DNA of 64,000 bases from NCBI RefSeq assembly GCF_012641745.1, contig NZ_WEHZ01000004.1, forward strand, positions 124,001-188,000, in the 5' to 3' direction. The notes below the pieces were generated by a model. It did not search any database. It was given only the letters and a program-made list of their open reading frames with translations, and had not been told where the DNA came from. This document shows positions 37,272-44,953 of this stretch, piece after piece. Origin of the DNA: Pseudoalteromonas peptidolytica. Its GTDB lineage: Bacteria > Pseudomonadota > Gammaproteobacteria > Enterobacterales > Alteromonadaceae. Numbering within the stretch: the first letter of the stretch is position 1; every line of letters starts with the position of its first letter. The position numbers were made by a program, and so were the translations under genes.

Positions 37272-38158
37272 TGCGTAACAAGCAACGTGGTATTGCACTA
37301 GTACAAGTACTAATTATCTCTGGGGTGCTAATGTTGTTGGGTATTTTTATTCAACAAACCTTGAGGCAGCAGGCACAAGTAGTTGCTATTGGCAATGATA
37401 AGGTAATGTTAAGACTAGCACTTGAAGATGCACAGGCGCAGGTTGTGACGGCACTCCTATCACACAACCGCTATCAAGAACCTAACGCGCAAAACATGGT
37501 TGTTAAAAGTTGGAACTTTTATGGCCAACCTTTCATGGTGGGTGATGTGACTGTCAAACTTCAAGATATATCAGGGTTACTGAATATCAATACTGGTAGC
37601 CGTATTATGCTGACTCGGTATTTTGAAAAGCACATCGATAAGCCGAGCTTCACTGACCACTTAATAGATAGTATCGCAGATTGGAAAGACGCGGATAATT
37701 TAAAACATCTCAATGGGGCTGAAAAAGGGGACTATAAAAATGGTATTACTCCTAGAAATGACTACTTGCAGAGCATTGACGAGCTAAAGACAATTATGGA
37801 GCACTTAAAGCTAGGCTTTAATCACGCTCAAAGCGTTCAGTCACTCAGTTTTGCAAGAATTTCAGGGTTTAATCCGCTCAATGCACCTGTTGATGTATTA
37901 GAAACATTGTTGCAGAATGAAGATCAAATACAGCAGGTGATACAAGCTCGCGACCAAGGTCAGCTAACAGGCCTTCGTTTTTATCAGATTACGGGAATAG
38001 ACTACGACGAATACGTTACTTTTGGCACTTCGCAGCATATTAGGTTAGAATTGTCGGCTACAAAAAATGGGGTCAGAGTAACTAAAAAGCTGAATCTAAA
38101 AGTCAATCCCAGAGCGCTAGAAAAGTCACTCACAATTTCTAATATAGTGTGGTATTAA
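37271..38158 (+). CDS. gspK: Type II secretion tip pseudopilin GspK
   Basis: 295 residues, the largest minor pseudopilin. MRNKQRG leader followed by IALVQVLIISGVLMLLGIF; the usual Glu at +5 is replaced (Gln), which is a recognised peculiarity of GspK as the pseudopilus tip. DISGLLNINTGS and IADWKDADN are family motifs near 95-140 and the protein has the expected helical insertion with an LNAPVDVLETLL segment. Confidence 0.85.
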   Translation: MRNKQRGIALVQVLIISGVLMLLGIFIQQTLRQQAQVVAIGNDKVMLRLALEDAQAQVVTALLSHNRYQEPNAQNMVVKSWNFYGQPFMVGDVTVKLQDISGLLNINTGSRIMLTRYFEKHIDKPSFTDHLIDSIADWKDADNLKHLNGAEKGDYKNGITPRNDYLQSIDELKTIMEHLKLGFNHAQSVQSLSFARISGFNPLNAPVDVLETLLQNEDQIQQVIQARDQGQLTGLRFYQITGIDYDEYVTFGTSQHIRLELSATKNGVRVTKKLNLKVNPRALEKSLTISNIVWY

Positions 38159-39240
38159 ACTTGGAAATTATTAATAAAATACAACAAGCTGCTTCAAGTT
38201 ACTTAACTGGTAAACTCAGTTATTTTGATGGTACTCACTATGCAGTAAAGGCATCAGGGTTTAGCGAAACTAAGCAACCTGGTGCAATCTGTATTGTGGC
38301 GCGTAACCACTGCGTGGAGACCAAAAAAAGCTACAGCTCTATTAGTCGCAAAGAATTACAAGCCATTCTAACTCTAGAAAAGAAAAACGCAGCTCAGCCC
38401 ACTTGTTATCGCGTAATAGAGAACGCGAAGCAAGACGCATTTGAAGTGCACAAAACGGTATTCTCAGTTTCGGTCGAAACACTAAAAAATGCGTGGTTAC
38501 TGATACCGGAGAGCTTTTTGCTCGGAACGTTATATCCAAAACAACTACTAAGTGTAGAAACGCCAAGTGGTACACTTTATAGTTATATGTCAGATTCATT
38601 GCATTGCTTGTACCAAGCTGGGCTAATTCGCTCTATTGAGGCTTTTAAACACAGTGTTGGACTGCCTGATGATGTTAACGATCAAACGCTTACTTTATCT
38701 GATTATGCAAAAGCCATAGGACAAATAGGAGTAAATAAATCATTACTTGAGCTACTTCGTGCCTCTGCCGTTTGCACCCAAGGCAAGGTGAATGCAAATA
38801 AATTACACGCATTGTATATTGCCCCCTTAATGACGTTTACTATTCTACTTGGTAGTGCTGTAGGCATGCAGCTGTATCAGCTCAACAAAAATGAAGCAGT
38901 AGCTTTGGCAGCGAGCGATGAAATTAAAACGATTTTGGCAACCTCAAACAACATCACACAGATGAATGCGGTAATAGCTGAAGTGAACGAGCAGATCCTA
39001 AGTAAACCTCTGGCCTATCACCATTGGCAGTTGTTAGCATTATTGGTAGAAGAGAAAGTTAAATTTAACTTCCTCCGCTATGAAAACAATGCAGTTGTTG
39101 TTGATGGCGAAGTTGAAAATTCAAGTAAAATGCTGGCAAAACTGAACCAGCATCCGCTAGTACAAAGTGCCCAATTTACTGGAGCGGTGAGTAAAAGTGG
39201 TGATACAGACAAGTTTAATCTAAACATCACTTTGAATTAA
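38149..39240 (+). CDS. gspL: GspL-like type II secretion assembly protein
   Basis: About 363 residues. Organisation fits GspL: a long cytoplasmic N-terminal domain, a single membrane segment near residues 222-240 (LMTFTILLGSAVGMQLY) and a periplasmic ferredoxin-like tail ending QFTGAVSKSGDTDKFNLNITL. Sequence similarity to standard GspL is not obvious to me by eye; assignment is mostly from topology and position. The start is uncertain between GTG 38149 and TTG 38161, both near the end of gspK. GspL couples the GspE ATPase to the membrane platform. Confidence 0.68.
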   Translation: MVLNLEIINKIQQAASSYLTGKLSYFDGTHYAVKASGFSETKQPGAICIVARNHCVETKKSYSSISRKELQAILTLEKKNAAQPTCYRVIENAKQDAFEVHKTVFSVSVETLKNAWLLIPESFLLGTLYPKQLLSVETPSGTLYSYMSDSLHCLYQAGLIRSIEAFKHSVGLPDDVNDQTLTLSDYAKAIGQIGVNKSLLELLRASAVCTQGKVNANKLHALYIAPLMTFTILLGSAVGMQLYQLNKNEAVALAASDEIKTILATSNNITQMNAVIAEVNEQILSKPLAYHHWQLLALLVEEKVKFNFLRYENNAVVVDGEVENSSKMLAKLNQHPLVQSAQFTGAVSKSGDTDKFNLNITLN

Positions 39241-39252
39241 GCGAACGGTAAA

Positions 39253-39807
39253 ATGAAAGAACTCACAAAGTATAAACATTATTTAATTTTTATCGTGGTG
39301 ATTTTGGGAGCTACGTATATTACCGATCCGTTATGGTTGCTTTACCAAGAACAAAAAGAAACCTTGGCCTTATCAAAAAAACGCACAGAAAAAGCCCAGG
39401 CACTGGTTGCCAACCGCGATGAATTAGAGGCTAAGTTTAGCCAGTTGAATCAAGAAAGTTCTAAAGCTAATGCACTGCTTTTTAGCCAAGTTAGCGAGGG
39501 GGAGTACAAGCTTGCGGTACAAAATACGTTGGAAGAAATTTTGTCAAACGCTGGCTGTACACTCAATGTTGTAGACTGGGAAGAGGCTGCACAGGTATCA
39601 GCATATGTACAAAGCAAAAGCATAAAAGTAGATTTTAGCGGCAGTCCTTTATGTTTAGCAAAAACAGTGAGACTAATTGAGTCAAATACCCCAGCGCTAC
39701 GCATAGAGCGATATGCGTATGGTGCAAGAGGGTGGTATGGAAAGTTTTCAGAGCGCTTAGAAGCAGAATTAACAGTAAAGTCATGGCGTAAGGTACAAGG
39801 CAAATGA
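39253..39807 (+). CDS. gspM: GspM-like type II secretion assembly protein
   Basis: 184 residues: one N-terminal membrane segment (HYLIFIVVILGATYITD), a coiled-coil stretch (about 35-75, rich in Glu, Lys and Ala) and a small periplasmic ferredoxin-like domain. This matches GspM/PilO architecture and it follows the GspL-like gene. Overlaps the next gene by ATGA. Function inferred from position and topology. Confidence 0.68.
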   Translation: MKELTKYKHYLIFIVVILGATYITDPLWLLYQEQKETLALSKKRTEKAQALVANRDELEAKFSQLNQESSKANALLFSQVSEGEYKLAVQNTLEEILSNAGCTLNVVDWEEAAQVSAYVQSKSIKVDFSGSPLCLAKTVRLIESNTPALRIERYAYGARGWYGKFSERLEAELTVKSWRKVQGK

Positions 39808-40289
39808 ATAAAGTGATAATCACACTGTGTTTAGCCGTGGTGCTATGGTTTGCCTCTCAGCAGTGGTTGGCAGAAGCCGATGGCGGGCTTTCACATCAAA
39901 CACCAGACACCACAACATCACTTAACGCTTTTTCTAGGCTTGAAGTTGGCGTGCTGGAACAAACATGGCAGCAAGCACTCGCTGCACAAAAAAAGCAACA
40001 AGAATTAGCAGTACAAGAGCAGGCTAAACGCAAAGCGAAGCAAAACAAGAATTTAATTAGTATCGGAAACCACTCATTTGAATTGATTGGGGTGTTTAAG
40101 CAACAAGCTGAGAGCTTTGTGCTACTAAAGCCAGAATCAGGCGCGTTAATCAAATCTGGTGTCAACCAAGTGGTGATCGATGAAATTAAAGTGACGAGTA
40201 TTTCTGCAAACAGTGTAGTGCTTAGTAGTGCAGATCAAAGCAAAGAATTTAAACTTTTTAAGTGGCATAAAAATGAACAAGTTAATTAG
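39804..40289 (+). CDS. GspC/PilP-like periplasmic connector
   Basis: 161 residues. A membrane anchor (IITLCLAVVLWFASQQWL) is followed by a charged helix (about 50-85) and a small beta domain (about 88-155) with IGNHSFELIGVFKQQAESFV and IKSGVNQVVIDEIKVTSIS, which looks like the HR domain of GspC. GspC links the inner-membrane platform to the secretin, and this gene directly precedes and overlaps the secretin gene. It lacks a PDZ domain. GspN or PilP-type alternatives cannot be excluded. Confidence 0.6.
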   Translation: MNKVIITLCLAVVLWFASQQWLAEADGGLSHQTPDTTTSLNAFSRLEVGVLEQTWQQALAAQKKQQELAVQEQAKRKAKQNKNLISIGNHSFELIGVFKQQAESFVLLKPESGALIKSGVNQVVIDEIKVTSISANSVVLSSADQSKEFKLFKWHKNEQVN

Positions 40290-42384
40290 AGTCGCCCCGA
40301 TTGCGTCAGTGCTACTGGCACTATCTGGCTGTCAAAGTGTGGTTGCGCCAAATAGCCCAACATCTGCAAAGCAAGTCAATGTTCAGCGCTCATACTTAGA
40401 AGAAGAGGCCGCAGGCGCTACGTCGAAAACGCCTGTAAACACTGAAAATGCCACTCAAGAAGGCGGTTTTGAGTACTTGAATCGCCTGGCCGATCGCAAA
40501 CAAAATCTAAAACTCGAAATTGACCTATCAGCCCAGTTTAGTGGAACGGATAAATATCAAGTCTCAGTGGATGCGTTACCACTGAATGACTTTATTCATT
40601 ATGCGCTTGGTGAGTTACTAGATGTTTCTTACCTGATAGAGCCGAGTGTAAAAGCAAAAACCACGCCGGTAACGCTAGAGCTAAAAACCGAAGTGGGCGC
40701 AAAGCGCTTATTTCAACTTATTCAAGAGGTGTTAGCGCAAAATAATATTGATATTGTGCTAAACGATGGGGTTTTCTACGTTTACCCGTTTGAAAAGTCA
40801 GGAAGTAAATCAGAAAGAGCCTTTGGCTTTGGCCGTACCGCTGCCTCGGTACCAAATGTGTCGAGTGATATTATCCAGCTGGTACCGATAAAATATGGCG
40901 TATCAACTGGGCTTAGGAATTCAGTTGCAGGTTTGGTTGATGCGCAAATTGCGATTGACCCCGCGCAAGGGATGATGACGGTGATTGGTAAGCGTGAACA
41001 GATTATACGTGCGCTAGAGCTACTTGCGCTTATCGACAGCCCAGCACTGAGTAACAAAGCTATTGCGCTGATGAGCTTTACCTACATTGACTCGCAAACC
41101 TTTATTGAGAAAGTCAGCGAAATTTTGGAAAATGAAGGGGTGCCCGTAAACAGTGGGGCAAGAAGCTCAGCCAGTATCCAATTTGTTCCGATAGAACATT
41201 TAGGTAAAGTGGTGGTGTTTGCTACCGCTGATGAAATTATTGACCGTGTTGAATATTGGGCTAAACAGCTTGATAAACCGGCCACAGGCTCTGAGCAAAG
41301 CTTTTACATCTATCACCCTAAATATGCACGGGCAAGCGATTTAGGGCAAAGCCTAGCACCTTTGCTTGGTGGTAATAATTTTGCAACAAACAGCGGTAAT
41401 AATGCCCGTTCAGAAACGCGTGCAAGTACCAGTAGTAATACCTCAAGTTCGGCTACACAAAGTAATCGAACACGTAGCGGTGGTGCTGGTAGTAGTGCCG
41501 AGAGTGGTAGTTTCGCCGTAGAGAGCGATGGCATTAAAATGGTGGTTGATCAGCGCGCCAACGCATTGATTTTTTACTCTACAGGGCAATATTACCAAGA
41601 GCTTCAGCCAATTTTAAAGCAGCTGGATATCATGCCAAAACAGGTGATGATGGAAGTGGTTATTGCTGAGGTTAAGCTGACAGGCGGATTTTCTAAAGGC
41701 GTGCAATATGCTTTAAAAAGTGGCGACTCAACCACTACCACAGAGGAGTTTAACTTTAGCTCGAAAGATGGCTTTAACTACTCTATTGTAGGCATGCCTG
41801 GCAGCATTAAGGTTAATCTCAATCAGTCTAATGGTTTGGTTAACGTGCTGTCACGGCCAACCCTTTTAGTAAGAGATGGTGTGGCGGCTAATATTAGTGT
41901 GGGTGATGATATACCCACAAAGGGCAGTACCACCATTGACCCTTTAGGTAATACTGACCGTGAAACCTCTACAATACAGTATCGTAAAACAGGGGTGAAT
42001 TTAAATGTAACACCGACTATTAATGCTCAGGGTACGGTTATTATGACTATTGAGCAAAGTATTTCGTCGGTGAATAACGAAGCTGCCGGTATTTCAGGAA
42101 CTCCAGCTATTTTTGAGCGTAGCCTGAGTACCGAAGTCGTAGCAGGCGATGGTCAAACTGTGTTATTGGGAGGGTTAATTAGCCAAAATAACTCCAAAGG
42201 GGCAACATCTGTTCCCTTACTGGGTTCACTCCCTATGCTTGGTCACCTGTTTAGAACAGACGAAAGCAGCACAGATAAAACCGAGCTTGTAGTATTGGTA
42301 ACCCCAAAAATTATTAATAATCGTGATGATTGGCGAAAAGTTGAACAGAGCTTTAAAAAAGGTTTAGAAAATTTGGTATTTTAG
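40273..42384 (+). CDS. gspD: Type II secretion secretin GspD, predicted lipoprotein
   Basis: Outer-membrane secretin channel. About 703 residues from ATG 40273. The signal MNKLIRVAPIASVLLALSGC ends in a lipobox (LSGC, Gln at +2), which points to a lipid-anchored secretin able to reach the outer membrane without a pilotin, like HxcQ of Pseudomonas. N0 and N1-N3 domains span about 85-430, with a Ser/Asn/Thr-rich insert near 380-410, then the secretin core with QVMMEVVIAEVKLTGGFSKG, VNVLSRPTLLVRDGVAANI, the VGDDIPTKGS gate region and GGLISQNNSKGATSVPLLG near the end. It closes the T2SS gene set. Confidence 0.9.
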   Translation: MNKLIRVAPIASVLLALSGCQSVVAPNSPTSAKQVNVQRSYLEEEAAGATSKTPVNTENATQEGGFEYLNRLADRKQNLKLEIDLSAQFSGTDKYQVSVDALPLNDFIHYALGELLDVSYLIEPSVKAKTTPVTLELKTEVGAKRLFQLIQEVLAQNNIDIVLNDGVFYVYPFEKSGSKSERAFGFGRTAASVPNVSSDIIQLVPIKYGVSTGLRNSVAGLVDAQIAIDPAQGMMTVIGKREQIIRALELLALIDSPALSNKAIALMSFTYIDSQTFIEKVSEILENEGVPVNSGARSSASIQFVPIEHLGKVVVFATADEIIDRVEYWAKQLDKPATGSEQSFYIYHPKYARASDLGQSLAPLLGGNNFATNSGNNARSETRASTSSNTSSSATQSNRTRSGGAGSSAESGSFAVESDGIKMVVDQRANALIFYSTGQYYQELQPILKQLDIMPKQVMMEVVIAEVKLTGGFSKGVQYALKSGDSTTTTEEFNFSSKDGFNYSIVGMPGSIKVNLNQSNGLVNVLSRPTLLVRDGVAANISVGDDIPTKGSTTIDPLGNTDRETSTIQYRKTGVNLNVTPTINAQGTVIMTIEQSISSVNNEAAGISGTPAIFERSLSTEVVAGDGQTVLLGGLISQNNSKGATSVPLLGSLPMLGHLFRTDESSTDKTELVVLVTPKIINNRDDWRKVEQSFKKGLENLVF

Positions 42385-42447
42385 CTTGATTATCCAACAA
42401 ATTATGGTTAATTTAAGCTAGTTTCTTTGACCCTAAAGGAAAAGCTC

Positions 42448-42543
42448 GTGGGTAAAAGAAAATTTCAATCTCATTTGGTGCTAAATCGCGGTAAATATGA
42501 AAAGAATAGTCACTGCATTAGTACCAAAAACTGTGATATTTAA
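42448..42543 (+). CDS. Possible 31-residue basic peptide
   Basis: GTG start preceded by AAAGGAAAAG. The peptide is rich in Lys, Arg and Asn, begins MGKRKFQSHLVLNRGK and ends just before the promoter of the following gene. No family recognised. It may be a chance frame. Confidence 0.2.
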   Translation: MGKRKFQSHLVLNRGKYEKNSHCISTKNCDI

Positions 42544-42548
42544 TAGGG

Positions 42549-42583
42549 TAAAACTTGACATCTAGACAAGTTATACTTAGATT
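42549..42583 (+). promoter_or_regulatory. Putative promoter(s) of the S-layer-like gene
   Basis: Two overlapping readings: TTGACA (42555-42560) with 17 bases to TAGATT (42578-42583), or TAAAAC with 17 bases to TATACT (42572-42577). A second TTGACA is at 42582-42587 without a good -10. Either would give a transcript leader of roughly 100 bases. Confidence 0.5.
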
Positions 42584-42626
42584 GACACCATTCGATGGAA
42601 GTCGATTAAAAATATAAAAAGTTCTT

Positions 42627-42669
42627 GGCTTATTGACCCTTCCTAATCAATAAGCCTGTTTCATGAAAC
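42627..42669 (+). promoter_or_regulatory. Stem-loop plus palindrome in the 5' leader
   Basis: Perfect 10-base stem GGCTTATTGA / TCAATAAGCC (42627-42636 and 42647-42656) with a 10-base loop and no T run, then a 12-base palindrome GTTTCATGAAAC (42658-42669) ending one base before the AGGAG ribosome site. Stem-loops like this stabilise abundant mRNAs such as ompA; the role here is inferred. Confidence 0.6.
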
Positions 42670-42685
42670 TAGGAGAATGGAAATA

Positions 42686-44149
42686 ATGAAACTATTCAAA
42701 AAAGCGCTTGTAGCTACGGCTATCTTTGGTGCTATCGGCGCTCAGGCTGCTGACGTATCTGACGCTACTCAATTCACTTCATCAGAAGGTTTTTCAGTAG
42801 GTAACCTTGCTACACTAACAAGCCAAGATCCTGGCGTTCGTGTTATCGTACGTGAACAGCTTGAAGCTGGTGACAGAATCAAGCTACAGTTCGGTGCTGG
42901 TCTTGATTTCGAACCTACTGGTGGTGGTTTCGCGGGTGTTAACCTTTATAACAGCAATACTGGTACTGCTCTTCCTGCAACTGGTGTACCTGCACGTACT
43001 TTAGGTATTAATACTGGTTCTGGTACTTACGAACTAGAAGAAGTTCCTTCTCTACGTGACGTTAAAAACGGCGTTGTCGTTCTTGAAGTTAAAACAGGTT
43101 TCACTATCGAAAAAGACGAGTCTTTCGAAGTCATTCCTGACGTACTTCTTTTTGATTCAAAAGCTACTACAGCTAACGCGACTGTAACTTATAGCGCTAC
43201 TAAGTGGCAAGACGGAACTCCTAAAGATACTACTGGCGACAACACAGGTTCATTCCTTAAGTTTGCAACTCAGTATTCAGCTAAAGTTTCTACTTTGCTA
43301 GACGGCGTAATCGAGCGTGAAGATCAACTATCGTTCATCTCTGGTAACGTTACTGGTGACGACAACGCTGATACTCTTAAAGTAGGTATCACTGATAATG
43401 CAAGCTACATTGCTGCTGCTACTGGTGCAAACGTTTCTGCTGATTTCGTAATCACAGGTGATTTCTCTGACCTAGTAGCTGGTGATTTTGCTGTTACTGC
43501 TGACGCAGGTGCTGATTTCGTTAACGCTGATCTTTCAGTAGCTCTAGCAGGCGACAAGAAGTCTGCAACAGTAACTGTTGTAGATACAGCTGCGCAAGAC
43601 GACGGCATCGCTGGTACGTTCACTCTTAGAATTGATAATGCTACTCGTACGGGTGCAGGCACTCCAATTACTATCAAGGCAACTTCTTTCACTATCAAAG
43701 GTGATGTAGACTTTGACGGTGCTGGTACTATCACTGACACAAATGTACTTGCAGCTAACACAAACGCTGGTCAATGGGTACTTGATGCAACTATCATCAA
43801 CATTCCTTACTTCCCAGTAGGTTTTGAAGGCGTTAACTCTCAAGTTAACTTTGCTAACGAAAGCGGTGCAGCTGTTGATGTAAACGTAACTGCTATCGAC
43901 GGTGCAGGTGTTCAGTACTCAGGCTCACTAGCTGACCTTGCTAAGTACAGCACAACTAAAGTAAGCCAAGTTACTCTTATGGCTGCACTTAAAGACAGCA
44001 AAGGTAACACAGTACCTGCAGGTTCTAAGCTAAGCGTTACTTTCAACATCGATGCTGATGACGGTAAAGTAAATGCGTACGCGTTCAGTGAGAAAGTTGG
44101 TCTAGGTCGTCAGTCTCTAGTAACTTCTCAGCAAAAAGGCATCAAATAA
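42686..44149 (+). CDS. slr4: Slr4-like S-layer protein, secreted and highly expressed
   Basis: About 487 residues. ATG 42686 is ten bases after AGGAG and gives a clean signal peptide MKLFKKALVATAIFGAIGAQA; ATG 42677 is too close to that site. The mature protein is acidic, has no cysteine and almost no methionine, and is rich in Ala, Thr, Val, Asp, Asn and Gly, with predicted beta-rich domains containing repeated VSADFVITGDFSDLVAGDF-like strands. Codon use is strongly skewed to GCT, GGT, ACT, AAC and CGT, a sign of very high expression and unlike neighbouring genes. I recognise it as resembling Slr4, the S-layer and biofilm-matrix protein of Pseudoalteromonas tunicata. It sits directly after the T2SS operon, its likely exporter. 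Confidence 0.72.
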   Translation: MKLFKKALVATAIFGAIGAQAADVSDATQFTSSEGFSVGNLATLTSQDPGVRVIVREQLEAGDRIKLQFGAGLDFEPTGGGFAGVNLYNSNTGTALPATGVPARTLGINTGSGTYELEEVPSLRDVKNGVVVLEVKTGFTIEKDESFEVIPDVLLFDSKATTANATVTYSATKWQDGTPKDTTGDNTGSFLKFATQYSAKVSTLLDGVIEREDQLSFISGNVTGDDNADTLKVGITDNASYIAAATGANVSADFVITGDFSDLVAGDFAVTADAGADFVNADLSVALAGDKKSATVTVVDTAAQDDGIAGTFTLRIDNATRTGAGTPITIKATSFTIKGDVDFDGAGTITDTNVLAANTNAGQWVLDATIINIPYFPVGFEGVNSQVNFANESGAAVDVNVTAIDGAGVQYSGSLADLAKYSTTKVSQVTLMAALKDSKGNTVPAGSKLSVTFNIDADDGKVNAYAFSEKVGLGRQSLVTSQQKGIK

Positions 44150-44168
44150 TAATTTAATTATTTAATGC

Positions 44169-44197
44169 AAAAAAACCCAGCTTAGGCTGGGTTTTTT
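44169..44197 (+). terminator. Strong intrinsic terminator after the S-layer-like gene
   Basis: A run, stem CCCAGC / GCTGGG with TTAG loop, T run. Palindromic A/T arms extend the stem and make it usable from both sides. Confidence 0.9.
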
Positions 44198-44306
44198 ATG
44201 CCTGTCGTTTCCATAGTCGTGTAAAGCCATCTTTTCCTCTTTTCAACATCCACCTTGCCTATTACAATCAAGTCCTTATCGAGTTTATTATTTTAAGGAG
44301 CCTTTA

Positions 44307-44849
44307 ATGCGTAGATTAAAAACGGCCATTGCGTGCTTGCTGTGTTTTTCGCCTGTTGCTTGGGCAAATTTATGTGCATTACCTGAGGCGTTAACCAGCC
44401 AAGCCGGTAAAAAGCAAACCATCCCTTTTGCTAAAGACAAGCGTATGTATATTGAGCAGTGGCTCACCACAAAAACGATTAGTCCGCACTCTGCTGTGCT
44501 AGCCACCAATATTACTTGTCAAAAAATGGAAGGAGTACAATACACAGGTTCAAAAGAAGAGTGGTATGGTCTTATGAATGCCATTGCCAAAGGGTTTGTA
44601 CAACAAAATGCTAAAGATATCGAGCTGACATTAGTGGGAGAAGACGATGCGGTTTATCAAGGGAAACAAGCTCACCAAGAGTACACCTTGACCGCAGATG
44701 TGAGCGGTAATAAACAGTTTATTCGCAATATCACTTGGTTAGACTTTGACGCCAACACGGCATTGACGGTCTCTGTGAGTGGTAACGAAATCATTGCCCC
44801 ACAAATCGTAGAGCAGTATAAACACCTGATCCACACCATTAATCGTTAA
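44307..44849 (+). CDS. Secreted protein of unknown function
   Basis: 180 residues, AAGGAG before the ATG. Signal peptide MRRLKTAIACLLCFSPVAWA, then a small domain with two Cys (NLCALP and NITCQKME) that could form a disulfide, and a C-terminal beta-rich part. I do not recognise a family. It follows the S-layer-like gene after a terminator, so it needs its own promoter, and it is the last forward gene before the oppositely directed flippase/sulfotransferase pair. A periplasmic helper for the S-layer protein is possible but unsupported. Confidence 0.7.
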   Translation: MRRLKTAIACLLCFSPVAWANLCALPEALTSQAGKKQTIPFAKDKRMYIEQWLTTKTISPHSAVLATNITCQKMEGVQYTGSKEEWYGLMNAIAKGFVQQNAKDIELTLVGEDDAVYQGKQAHQEYTLTADVSGNKQFIRNITWLDFDANTALTVSVSGNEIIAPQIVEQYKHLIHTINR

Positions 44850-44871
44850 TACTATTCTTGTGATAGCTGCA

Positions 44872-44907
44872 GTGGTTATCTTCATAGCTGAGCTTGGCGA
44901 TAACCAC
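44872..44907. repeat. Inverted repeat between convergent genes
   Basis: Perfect 9-base arms GTGGTTATC / GATAACCAC with an 18-base loop that itself contains AGC-TGA-GCT. It lies between the unknown secreted protein gene and the stop of the flippase gene and may end transcription from both sides, though no T run is present. Confidence 0.5.
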
Positions 44908-44953
44908 AACAGATAACAAAAAGAGCGGAGATTACTTGGCTGTACAAGCGTCG

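Larger units (their letters stand above)
42385..42685 (+). other. Leader region of the S-layer-like gene
   Basis: A 301-base gap between gspD and the S-layer-like gene with a possible 31-codon ORF (42448-42543), promoter elements at 42549-42587 and two inverted repeats just before the ribosome site. These parts are described separately. Confidence 0.6.
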
